Assembly: GCA_963965975.1 (NCBI GenBank) | Contig: OZ014411.1 | Span: forward strand, 13,780,501 to 13,844,500 | Length of the DNA stretch: 64,000 nt | Origin: Xestospongia bergquistia | Lineage: Eukaryota; Porifera; Demospongiae; Haplosclerida; Petrosiidae | Direction: 5' to 3' | In this document: in pieces, positions 33,201 to 44,935 of the stretch | Layout of the letters: each line of letters starts with the position of its first letter | Numbering within the stretch: position 1 is the first letter of the stretch | Notes under the pieces: model-generated | The model's input: the letters and a program-made list of their open reading frames with translations, nothing else | Databases searched by the model: none | Told to the model about the DNA's origin: nothing | Program-made: the position numbers and the translations under genes

Positions 33201-34946
33201 CGTTTTAACTTTATCAAACTTGATGTTCTTCTTTTTCATATGTTATATGAGTCACAGAACACAAAACTGTGTGAAGTATTGTCACAAAGCATGAAGAAAC
33301 AGTCATTGTGTCTCAAAGTACTTGGAGAAAACCCTGTTCTATCACTGTTTGATTTTCTGTGCTTTACCCATTTTCTTAATAAGTCTAATGAAACATGGAA
33401 ATACTTGGATATAGGAAGACTAAGTCGTGAAGCAGTAAACATCTTCACTAATGCATTAGTAAAAAACATCCATGTACAGTGTAAAAGACTGAGGGCAGAG
33501 ATGATTATTAGTGAAACCAATATAAAGTCAATAATAACATTGTTTCAATCATCATTCTGCCATTATCTCCAAGAGTGCTACATTAGACTGGATAGATTTC
33601 TTGGTTCACCACAATATCTACCTAATGCCATACCTTGTGTATTATTACAATTGATAAAACTACAACATCTAGAGAGACTCCATTTCACCATCCGTTATGA
33701 GATGATGAATACAAAACAGAATACCTTATTGGAATTGGAGGAAAGTTTATGTAATAACACTACATTACATGAGCTAGTGATAAAACTAATTCCAAGTCTT
33801 TCAACTACTTGGTTTATTGGTATCATTAATAGTGTCGTTAAAGGAGTAACCAAGAACAAATCAATTCAGTCATTTTCACTTCAATGTGATAGTAGTGGAC
33901 GTATGTTTGGAATGAGTACAGAATACAAAATTGAAGATAAAGTCATTGAGAATTTACTAAGAGAAAATTACACATTAAAAGCCCTTGCACTGAATTTGCC
34001 TGATGAGATTATACCACCAATAAATATAGTGGAAGTGAACATACCACTTAAGGCTTTGAAGATTGGACAGTCTCATCAACTTACAACATTACTTCCTCAG
34101 CATATCAAAGGACTGCACTGTCTAATACACAAAAACAGAAAACATCTATTTTTCCCTTTATTGTTAGTTCCACAATACACATTATCCTACTTATTTCATT
34201 CTCATTGTGATCTACAACAACTTGAATTAACACTAGACAGAGCTGAGACAGTCATTGAACTCTTTACTATTCTACAGAGTAATGCCACACTTAAAGATCT
34301 TACTGTATGCATTAAGGAAAAAAGTATATTTGAGACAATAGGTCCTAGTTTACACGACATGTTAGGAAGAAATCAAACAATAGAATATCTTCAAATTAGA
34401 CCTTTCATTCCTATTTGTTGCCTGTCTTTCTTAACAAATGGTCTTGTACATAACACAACCTTGAAAGGTCTTGATGTCTTCATTCCATTGTCAGATACTA
34501 ACCCTGAACTGAAATCTGTATTAAATGTCATTTCAGGAAAGAACAAACTCACAGAATTGAAAGTGGACTTCATATTTAATCAACCTTATGTAACACAAAG
34601 GAAGACACAGTTGTTCTATGAACATGGTTTACCTCTTATTATTGATATGTTACAATCACACAAAACCATTGAATTTCTTGATATAACCAGTGTATACTCT
34701 TTTGATGTTGAGGAAGATCTAGAAACAAATTGTCAATCTAGGTTTGAACTAGCACTTAAACTTTGGGCATTTACTTTTTTCCATCCTACACTTCAATACA
34801 TTGGAATTCATACTATTTTTAACAACGACCTTAAGTGTGCTCTGGCATTTGTTCACAAATATATGAAAGAAAAAGAATCACAGAGAACTCCACCAATAAT
34901 AATTGTAAATATCTTGATGGCTTCAATTTTTCATGAGTTACACTGA
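30183..34946 (+). CDS. NLR-type receptor: 2A-like leader, two death-fold domains, NACHT, LRR-like
   Basis: Exons 30183-30246, 30446-30736, 31380-31685 and 31741-34946 splice in frame (GT-AG) to 1288 residues, no stop seen. Residues 1-19 are a hydrophobic leader ending in GDVEVNPGP, a 2A-like ribosome-skipping motif. Residues ~22-118 form a Death-like domain (DKWTELTSLLGV, SWEELISSVEG) and ~119-220 a second, CARD-like helical domain. NACHT follows: Walker A GPPGIGKT (residues 333-340), Walker B LLIIFDGWDEL (~405-415), VIVTSRSYA, then QFLHLTIQEFLAAWW. The C-terminal half has degenerate leucine-rich repeats (LCNNTTLHELVI, NATLKDLTVCI). By family knowledge it is an innate sensor whose NACHT oligomerises to recruit death-fold partners. 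Start: the ATG at 30183 matches block C; an in-frame ATG at 30018 would add 55 residues but is not conserved there. Confidence 0.85.
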
Positions 34947-35658
34947 ATGATTTTTTTTCATAATAATAATAATATTTGCTAATTAACAATTTGGGTTTTC
35001 AGTTGTGGTTTATAACAGAATAATTATCATATTAGTGAATGTGTACATTGTTGTACTGTATATAATAAATCTATGACATTTTACTGTCTTGTACATGCAC
35101 ATGTACTTACACCTTTAAAAAATTGGATATCAGCTGCTGTTGTACAATTCTTCACTGAAGTCAACAGAGTAGAGAATGTAAGTGTAAAAATTTACTGTTT
35201 TGAGATAACTATCATTAGTATCAATATAAGAAAAAAACTTTATTTTTGGCTAAGAATTTCCGTCTATTTTCATGTTACTTTGATATAAATGTACAATTTG
35301 ATTAATTAAATCTAAAACACTTAACAGAGAGCATGATCCAAAATATACATATGATAAAACAGAGTAGCTGTTGTAAGTAACTTCAGTATTTCTCAAGCAT
35401 TATAATTACCTTTGCAAGTGTACATATGTAAAGAGGGAAGCTCTTTTTAATTTTTATTTGGTTAATTAAATTGGTGTAACAGCTCTATTAAGAAATCAAA
35501 AGGAAAAATAACATGACCTAACACACAGTTTTCTCAACTATTTTAAATTTTTAGAGCAGGGAGGACCTGAGAAACAATGACTTTTTACTACATCATTATA
35601 ACAAGTACATCATATTTTGTTTAGTACAAATTTATGTTGACAATATAGAAGTACTTCA
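34947..35658. other. NLR 3' flank, no gene seen
   Basis: AT-rich and collinear with 44262-44935 in block C. A possible AATAAA-type signal lies near 35063 (TATAATAAATC). No exon-like frame. Confidence 0.5.
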
Positions 35659-35792
35659 TTAATCTGAATCAGAACTTGTACTTGAACTACTACTACTACT
35701 ACTAGTGAAAGAATGATGTTTTAGTTTTGGCTTTACTTTATGTTTTTTAGCTTTCAGACCAAATTCAAGTGGACCTGCATCTATTTTAACAT

Positions 35793-35835
<43 letters not shown>

Positions 35836-36347
35836 AACCACTAAGGTAATACTAATATATTGATATATTATAACATAAATTTTACAAATTGCCCTAAGAT
35901 TGTATTGGTAATGATTCTATTGCAATAAACTATTAAAGTAAACATTGAAAGATAATTATGGTGCTGTTAAGAAGAACAAAGAGGCTTCAATTAGTTAAGT
36001 TCAATATAAAAGTACTACTAATAAAATTCATTTGTAGCCTAGTACTATGTTAGCAGTCAATTTTTCCTGGTAAATTCAACTGTTGTGTTTGATACTGTAG
36101 CTGTAACTTCATACAATAGAATAAAAAAAGGCAAACATACCATACCATATATACAAATATAACACAAATTATCTTAGGACTACCAAGCATTTGAAGAAAT
36201 GTATTATTACTATAAGGCAACACAACTATATAAATGTTATTTTAGACTTACTTTGAGTTTCTTGACTTTCACTTTATGCTCTTTGTGATGTTTATGAACT
36301 TTATACTTCTCATCTTTCTTATCTTTAGAATCACCTTTATGTTGACT
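35659..36347 (-). pseudogene. Duplicated last two exons of the Pro/His-rich gene (block B)
   Basis: Exon 4 copy 35659-35790 (GPLEFGLKAKKHK then a Ser run and SSDSD-stop) and exon 3 copy 36252-36347 (SQHKGDSKDKKDEKYKVHKH) match exons 4 and 3 of the gene at 44936-47444. Both frames stay open, but exons 1 and 2 are absent, and the acceptor before exon 4 reads TCTAT instead of TCTAG. The copy therefore lacks both a start and a splice site. Confidence 0.8.
35795..35830. repeat. (GA)n microsatellite
   Basis: A GAGA run in the intron of the duplicated gene end. The block C counterpart at 45068-45088 is only about half as long. Confidence 0.95.
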
Positions 36348-36867
36348 CTAGGAGAAGACAAAGTTAATAGTATGAAGTAAGGGAAGGATACATGCACAAA
36401 CTGTACATATAGAGACAGATCTAAAGGGTAAAGACCTAATTATTTGTTCATGAAGTGTAGTCAATTAATTGACTTGTCTTAATTACTCCTATTTTTATAA
36501 GTTCATCACAAGACATAATTATATTTTTATTGCTTGGCTTACTGTGCTTGTAAGGTGGTTATAAGGTTGTTTTAACGACAGGGAGTCCTACAATTCTTGT
36601 GGACAACATGCTAACTATATATTAATCCTATTCACTTTGACAATTGAAACCAATGAATGAAATTAAACTACATCTTTAGACTGTCAATGCATTTAGCAAC
36701 CAATGAAGTTATTAACCTTAACCACAGGCACTATGATGATAGGTGCCACTGATCATCCTTGAAGCTTCTTGCTATATATGTATATATACATGTACATGTA
36801 TTTTATTTCTCTTTCTAATATATATTTCTAGTATTCTATAACTATTGTCTTCTACAATATATTATTT

Positions 36868-37020
36868 ATATGTATTTCTAGTGTAATTTTGGAGTATCAT
36901 TGAGCCATTGTTAAGAATGAATTAAGGAAACACAAGCAAATTTATTAATAATAGTTTACTAACTTGACTATTTGTAATATACTTTACTATCATAATCATA
37001 ATTACCAAATAAGGTAATAT
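36868..37020 (+). pseudogene. 3'-UTR remnant of the membrane gene (block C)
   Basis: TATTTCTAGTGTAATTTTGG, ATTAATAATAGTTTACTAAC and TGACTATTTGTAATAT match 19676-19810 and 29722-29850. No coding part remains. It marks the order membrane gene, then NLR, in the ancestor of all three blocks. Confidence 0.75.
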
Positions 37021-37319
37021 TGTGAACTCTTATATGCGTTCCCATAATAAAGACTGTCACAATGGCATGTTTTTAGCTGTCTCTATTTGAATATAAGATT
37101 TGTTCACTGATAGAGATAAGGTATAGTAAGTGAGTGAAGATATAGATTAAGTGTAGTCATGATTGATGTCCATTAATGGAGAGTTACTATTGGATTGTGG
37201 TCCTGTAGTCTGTCACCACATCTCACTAAAAGGAGTCTACATGGTGCGACCACTTACACAAACTGCGTGAATTCATTGTGTGTCTTAAACTAATTATTGG
37301 TAATAATCTAATCTCATTA

Positions 37320-40300
37320 ATGCTGTTCCTGTTTCTAGTCCTAATTTTATCAGGTGACGTTGAAGTTAATCCTGGACCTAAAATAGGTAAATTGAATGTT
37401 GTGCAAAGTGTCTAGAGACCTGCAAAGGAATTCTATTACAATATTATAATATTACAGTGTGAAAGCATATAACACTTACGTTCCAATGTTAAGGCTATAG
37501 ACTCTATGAAATCACAAAAAAATTATCTAATCTTCTCAGGCCTCTAAACTCATTGGAGTGAAAATTTAATAGAGTTTTTATCTTAAACAGAGTTGACATC
37601 AAGTAATGCCTTGAGACTTTTGGTTAAAAGTGGTTTTGTTGTTAAAGACAAATGGACAGAACTTACTAGTCTTCTTGGTGTTGCAACGGAAGAGAGGAGA
37701 AGACTCAAGACAATGGCTAGCAATGATCAAGACTACCACTTTGCTTTAGAAGAAGGTTTACTATGGTGGATTACTAACAGTACTGGCCCCTCCTGGGAAG
37801 AATTGATTTCAGCTGTTAAAAGCTGTGGAGATAAGACTGTAGCTGGCATATTAAGAAGAGAGTTAGATATCATTGACAAAGGTATGATTTATGCTTGAAA
37901 TATATCCATCCACATGTATACACATATCACTAAAACCATTGTATCATTTCAACCAAGTCCTGGTTACCATAGTTTCATCAATACAGTGTACAGCCAAATA
38001 CTATGTTTTTTACAAAGTCAAAACTAGTGTAACAGGCCTATTGAGAGATTTGAGGGGCCTAGGGAAGTTGGTATATGTCTGCCCTTGTGCATGAAATGTG
38101 CTGTGCAAATTTTTAGTTAATTAAATTGTCATAGAGCTGTGGTTTGAATTAACGTCATTAATTATTATATATGTTTTATGTCTTGCAAATTGTTATTACA
38201 ATCATATGTGAAGTAACTACTTGAGATAAACCAAATCAACTTTGTGGCTAAAATATCATAACAAATTATCATTAAAATACTCACCATCGAACTCAATAAT
38301 TTATGCATGTATCAACAGTTTTAACCTCATACAAAATGCCAAGTATATATTAGTCAGGTGCTTAGAAAAGGAGGAAGAGAAAATAAGTGATAAAGATGAT
38401 ACACTCTTTTTAAGACATCTAAATAAGATAAGAGTTTAGAAGGTAGAAGCCATTCTTTATCTGGTCTGCTTTTGGAAACTTCTGATGAAGCTCAGGCTGT
38501 ATATAGAATACTCTATGTTTATCCTCAATCTGTAGATGTAAGTCCTGATACTGTAGAAAGTGAAAATGACTGCATAGCATCCAGAAACATTGAAATAGCT
38601 GTCAAGTGTGGACCCAAACCACACCCAAAGCAATTTCTCAAGGAAATAAAAGCCTTTTCGCTTCTAATTTCAGTTTTTAAAAAAAATGTGAAATGGTAAA
38701 TGCTCTCACAGAGACTGGTTGATTTGGATTGAGACAAGACGGGCTTTATTTTGTTTTCCTTGTAGTTTGTTTAAATCAGCAATTAGTGGTGGTAGTACTT
38801 TGTTACAAGTCACTAGTTGGTCTAACGAAATCGGGGGAAGGGAAGAAGCTCTATGATCAAATCCCTGAGCATGATTAATCAGTAAACTTTTTGTGGTGGT
38901 ATGTAGTTGAGAGGTGAGTGCTGATTGAGTGCAGCATTGATATTCAACTGAGAAGGAAATATTGTCTGAAGTGGATATATAAATAGAGGGAAGTTCTAAA
39001 GTCTTTATTACTTCTTTAGTTCTTTTTTTGAGTGAAAAATGCTTAGAATTTTGTGGGTCCTCTTAATGAATTGATTCAGCTAATAATAGTAACTTCTTTA
39101 GTATTGTTGAACCTCTCAGCCATTATGATTCAATCTTAAGAGAGCACGATGTAACTAAAGTGCAAGAGTCTCAGAAATCCAGTCAATGTTCTTTGTGCAT
39201 TAGTTGTCTTCAGACACACAGAATTAATTCATATCTCCTGTGCACAAGTGTTTGGTATATATCCAGTTTAACATGCCAAGAAAGCTAAAAAATTCAAGAG
39301 CATTTTATTGAGTTCATTGATATCACTATGAAGACAGGAGCTGAAATGGTAGAGCTTATTTTAAATTTTTGGAAAGTCATCACATATAATCAATAATTGG
39401 AGAGGTTAAGATTGACTTTATATTTGCTAGTAATGTTAGAAACATTGTCATAATGTTATGACAATGGTTTTAAAAGACTGGCAAGTATAATGGTGCTAAA
39501 ACAGATGAGCACATATACTTATGGTTTATACACTTGCTGAATTTTTACTTGTGTTTGTAGCAGTCTGAGTTTATGTGATTCTCGTGTTGCTGAGTGTTCG
39601 CAACAATTTAAATCCTTTTTTGGTGTTATTCAAAATTATACCGTCTTTTTAGTAGTAGCCCAATGATGTGGAAAATTTTAACAGAAAACATTGGCTGATC
39701 TTTACAGTCAGTGTCACATACACATTAGAGTGATGGAGTGGATAGTGTAAAACCATTGCTGCTCACATTCCTACCAAACAAGCCTCATTAAATGTGCCCT
39801 TTCAGCTGAATTTAAAACCTGAAAAAAGTCTGCATGATCCTAAACCTAGCCTATTCATAATTTACTTGCATACTCTTGTCTTCGATATAGTTTAAAGTTT
39901 GGATTGTAACTGATGAACACAAGAAAGTACTTAAACTCAAAATACAACTTTGGATATTGATGGTGTTATTTCTGGACTAAGTTACATGCAGAGGAGCAAA
40001 TCAGATCAATGACCATTTTTCATTTCTATAACAATACATGAGGTACTGCAAACATAAGCAGAGAGCTTTTGCAAATTTACGGCTATGATATTTTAAAGGA
40101 TCTTGTTCAAGAGCTAAAAGATTTTAAGCAATTAATATTACCAAACAGTTTTTGCATCCTCTCAATTTCCTAAGCAAGATTCATAAATGTTAGGAACAGC
40201 CTCTTTTTCCTAACTGCTTCATTGCCTTATGTATTTTTTGCACTTTCCCTACTATAGTATCAGACTCCAAGAGATCATTCAGTATATTAAAAATAATGAA

Positions 40301-43300
40301 AAATTATTGTAACTCATTATTTAAAGCCAATTAAAAGCTGAAAAGTAATCTTTATATTTTATTATGCATACTTAACCAATAATTGAAGTTCAAGCAAAAG
40401 ATGGATAATATTTCAACAAAGTATCTGTAATTAACCTGTAGTAATGTACCATTAAGTTCTTATACAGCATCATATATTTGGTTATATTGACATATATATT
40501 ATGCAAAATGTATACTTATCTCAAAAGTACATGTAGTTAATCAACTAAATTTTTTTCTCAAATTCAAACTAGACAATTAACAACAGGTTGAAATAACTTA
40601 TTAATATTTACTTAATTATTAATAAATTAATTATTTATTTTATTTATTTATATTAAGTACTTTTATTTATTCCTAATTAGGTCCAAGTGAACTGCTTCGA
40701 TCATATTTTGCTGACCTTAGTGGTATTATTACTAATGATCTTAATAGTGTAGCTGATGAGCTCTATGCTAAAAAGCTGATATCACTTGAGACTCATAATA
40801 GCATACTTACCACAAAAGGAGAGAGCAATTCAGAAAAGTTGAGTAGGTTGGTGAACGTGTTACAGAGGCTACTAAATACTCACACAGATCCACATCAGTA
40901 CCTAGTGAATGTATGTCAAGTATTAAGAAGTCAACCACAACAGCAGAGGGTAACAGAAATTGCTACATATATTCTGCAGCAGTTAGGTAAGTGTATGATT
41001 GCACTTCTCCTTAATATATTTCCTTCTCATTTTCTTTAAGGTGAATGCAGTAATGATAAAGCTCCATCAACCAGCATGTCAGAACTAGACCGTGATGTTC
41101 AGAAATATTGCAGCATTATGAAAGATCAATACAAACATCAACCGATAATCCCTACTGACTGGCCTCCTCGAGTTGGAAAAGACTTCTTTGGGAGACTAAC
41201 ATTAATAGAAACAAGCAATGCTTCTCTTAAAACATGTCAGCAGAAAGCTTGGTACATCCTCAGAGGACAAGTTGACAAAATATCTGAAGTTATTGATGAT
41301 AATGAAGAGATATGTATTCAGGATATTTTTAAGCCATGTGACAATAATGGTCAGTCTCTTAGAGTAGCAGTTGATGGTCCTCCTGGTATTAGAAAGACAT
41401 CGCTATGTCATAAAATTTTAAATATGTGGGCTAATAGAGAAATCGAGCATGTACAATATGACTTGGTGCTTTACTGTCCTCTAAGAAATGACAAAATTGC
41501 TCAAGCTAGTTCATTAGAAGATCTATGTCTTTATCGAAGTCCAATTGTATCCAATGTTATAAGATGGATAACAACTAATGAAGGAGAAGGGCTATTAATA
41601 ATCTTTGATGGTTGGGATGAATTAAGTACAGACCTTAGAAAATCTTCATTAGTGACTCGCATAATACGAAGAGAAATGTTGGACAAATGTTCAGTAATTG
41701 TTACTTCTCATAGCTATGCTACCTCTTCATTGTTAGAAATAGCTCCAGTTATTAGACATATTGAAATTATGGGATTTTCACAAATGGAAATAGATATAGT
41801 AGTTAGAGGAATACTTGAAAAGGAACCAGACATGGCAAAAGAACTCATTGAAGAACTTGAAATAAGAGAAGATATCAAGTCGTTGTGTTATATTCCACTT
41901 GTCTGTTCCATGGTCATCTTAGTTTATCGTAAGTCAGATGGACATTTACCAGCAACACTTACAGAACTGTATGAAAATTTTATACTTCAAACTATTAGAA
42001 GACATGTAAAAAATGGAACTGCTCACAATATTGAGCCTAGACATCTCAAAAGCCTAGTAGATTTACCAACTACCTTAGCTACACCTTTTAAAGAGATGTG
42101 TAACTTTGCCTATGTCAACCTATGTGAACAAAACCCCATAATGTCATTTAATTCAGGCAATGTTTATCAATCTCTTGATCAGTCAATGAAGGAAAATTTT
42201 CTTGGGCTAATGACAGTGTTTACTGTGTATGATGAGTAAATGTATCAGTTCCTTCATCTAACTATTCAAGAATTTCTTGCAGCATGGTGGATAGCTAAGC
42301 ATGAGAAGTCAGAAGTAGTGTTTATAGAACACTTTGATGATGATCATTTTTGAATGTGTTTAAGGTTTGTAGCAGGACTAACTCATCTTGAGCAAGAAAG
42401 CTATCAACAATTTTTTAGTAAAAAGCTTGGTCTATGTAGAGTGGCACCACTGTTTGGATCTGAGGTTTATTCCTACTTTCATTTCTGTCAGAATTTAGAA
42501 CGTTTTAACTTTAACAAACTTGATCTTCTTCTTTTTCATATTTTATATGAGTCACAAAACACAAAACTGTGTGAAGTATTATCACAAAGCATGAAGAAAC
42601 AGTCATTGTGTCTCAAAGTATTTGGAGAAAACTCTCTTCTATCACTCTTTGATTTTCTGTGCTTTAGCCATTTTCTTAATAAGTCTAACGAAACATGGAA
42701 TTACTTGGATATAGGAAGACTAAGCACTAAAGGTCTTTACTAACGCATTAGTAGAAAGCAACAATGTGCAGTGTAAAAGACTGAAAGCAGAGATGATTAT
42801 TAGTGAAACCAATATAAAGTAGTAATAGCATTGTTTCAATCATCATTCTGCCACAATCTCCTAGAGTGTTACATTAAACTGGATATATTTCAACCACCAC
42901 AATATCTACCTAATGCCATACCTTGTATATTATTACAATTGATATAACTACAACATCTAGAGAGACTGCATTTCACCATTAGTTCCGACATGATGGATAC
43001 TAAACAGAATGTCTTAATGGAATTGGAGGAAAGTTTATGTAATAACACTACATTACATGAGCTAGTAATAACACTGCGTTCATGTATTCCAGTTACTATT
43101 TCCAATGGTATCATCAATTGTGTCATTAAAGGAGTAACTAAGAGCAAATCAATTCAGTCATTTTCACTTCATTGTGATCGTGAACTTATGTTCGGAATGA
43201 GTAAAGAATACAAAATTGAAGATAAAATCATTGAGAATTTACTAAAAGAAAATTGCACATTAAAAGCTCTTGGACTGAATTTGCCTGATGAGATTATACC

Positions 43301-44261
43301 ACCAATAAATATAATGGAAGTGAACACACCACTTAAGGCCTTGAAAACTGGACCATCTCATCAACTTACAACATTGCTTCCTCAGTATATCAAAGGACTC
43401 CACTGTCTAATACATGAAAATGATACACACCCAGTATCCCCTTTATTGCTAGTTCCACAGTACATACTATCCAATTTATTTCGGTCTCATTGCGATCTCC
43501 AGCAACTTGAATTAACACTAGACAGAGCTGAGACAGTCATTGAACTTTTCACTATTCTACAGAGTAATGTCACACTTAAAGTTCTTAATGTGTTCATTAA
43601 GGGAAATAGTATATTTGAGACAATGGGTCCTAGTTTACAAGACATGTTAGGAAAAAATCAAACAATAGAGTATCTTCAAATTTGTCCTTTCATTCCCACT
43701 TCACCTTGTTACTTGTCTTCTTTTACAGCTGGTCTTATGTGTAACACAACCTTGAAAGGTCTTAATATATTCGTACCATTGTCAGATACAAACTCTGAAT
43801 TGAAAGCATTATTAAATGTTATCTCAGGAAAGAAAAAACTTACAGAATTAAAAGTGAACTTCTTGTTCAATCAGCCTTGTCTAAAACAAAGCAACCAGAA
43901 GACACAGTTGTTTTATGAACATGGTTTACCTATTATTACAGATATGTTAAAATTACACAAAACTATTGACCTTCTTGATATAGCCTGTGCATACTTACAT
44001 AATAATGAAGATGAGACAATATGTCAATCTAGGATTAATCTAGCATTAGAATTTTGGAAGGTTATTTTTCTCCACCCTACACTTCAATACATTGGTATAA
44101 ATTTTTTCTTTAACTTTAACCTTAAGTGTGCTCTAGCATTAACTCACAACAATATGAAAGAAAACGAACCAGAGAGAACTCCACCAATAATAATTTTAAA
44201 ATTCTCAATACCTCCAATTTTCCATGATTTATACTCTGACTTTAACTTGAACCCTGAATGA
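37320..44261 (+). pseudogene. Decayed NLR (block C)
   Basis: Same exon plan as 30183-34946: 37320-37386 (2A-like leader, GDVEVNPGP kept), 37591-37881 (Death-like domain), 40681-40986 (CARD-like) and a last exon from 41041. Breaks: GAA to TAA at 42237-42239, CGA to TGA at 42351-42353, a small deletion and frameshift near 42731, and a further TAA at 42944. The LRR-like end is open again from 42990 to 44261. The P-loop glycine is replaced (GPPGIRKT, AGA at 41391-41393), and the sensor-like TSRSYA reads TSHSYA. A truncated product, leader plus both death folds plus an impaired NACHT, is still conceivable because the first stop is at the end of the NACHT region. Confidence 0.88.
39090..40320 (+). 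pseudogene. hAT-like (ZMYM1/DUF4371-type) transposase relic in NLR intron 2
   Basis: Plus-strand frames, with shifts and stops, read like the hAT family whose products contain 'HYD.ILREH..K..ESQKS': 39110-39180 gives EPLSHYDSILREHD and VQESQKSSQ. 39570-39640 gives DSRVAECSQQFKSFFGVIQN. 39655-39770 gives SSPMMWKILTE and SDGVDSVKPL. 40200-40310 gives the C-terminal dimerisation block (PNCFIALCIFCTFPT, SFSILKIMKNY). The inserted segment spans about 38033-40320 relative to block B, so 38033-39090 should hold the 5' end; an open frame at 38472-38699 is unassigned. Confidence 0.7.
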
Positions 44262-44935
44262 GTTTTTTTTGTTTCATAATAATAGTTATGTTTGCTAATT
44301 AAAAATTTGTGTCTTTAGGTGTGGTTTATAACAGAATAATTAATTATTTTTAGTTAATATGTAAAAATTAATATTGTTGCTGTATATAATAAAATCTCTG
44401 ACATTTTACTGCCTGATATATGTACATATAGTTACACCTTTAACAAATTGGATATTGACTGCTGCTGTATAATTCTTCACTAAAGTCTAGAGAATCTAAT
44501 GGTAAGGATTTACTGTTATGAGACAAATATCATAATAGTATCAATATAAGAAATTAATATAATTACTTTTTTGGATATGAATTTCTGTCCGTTTTAATGT
44601 TTCTTTGATGTAAATGTACAATTTGATTAATTATAACTACAACACTTAACACAAAACATTGTAGTTGTTGTAAGTAAATTAATTGTTTCTCAAGTATTAT
44701 ATTTACCTTTTCCAAATGTAAAGAGAATTTAATTTTATTTGATTAAATAAATTTGGAGAACAATTCAAATAAAGAAATCAAAAGAAAAAATGGCATGTCC
44801 TTACACACAGTTTTATCAGATGTATAAGCTTTAAAGGAGGGATGGGCTTAGAAACAATGACTTTACTACATTACAGCAAGTACATCTTACTTTCGTTTTA
44901 TACAGATTTATGATAACATTATAGAAAATAATTCA
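44262..44935. other. NLR 3' flank (block C), no gene seen
   Basis: Collinear with 34947-35658. AT-rich, no exon-like frame. Confidence 0.5.

Larger units (their letters stand above)
28117..36856 (+). repeat. Duplicated block B (membrane-gene remnant + NLR + 3' exons)
   Basis: This block is collinear with block C (36857-46060) from the membrane-gene 3' UTR through the NLR and into two exons of the Pro/His-rich gene. The two blocks lie head to tail. The junction is near 36856, where homology to 46060 (GTCTTCTACA) stops and membrane-gene 3'-UTR sequence begins. Block B keeps more of the membrane gene, block C more of intron 2 and the full Pro/His-rich gene. Confidence 0.8.

Noticed and set aside
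32994-33520. Overlapping frames within the NLR last exon
   Set aside because: Shadows of the NLR frame, which carries all domain motifs.
35659-35841. Minus-strand open frame starting MVIFSLSLSLS
   Set aside because: The start lies in the (GA)n intron repeat; the real coding part is the duplicated exon 35659-35790.
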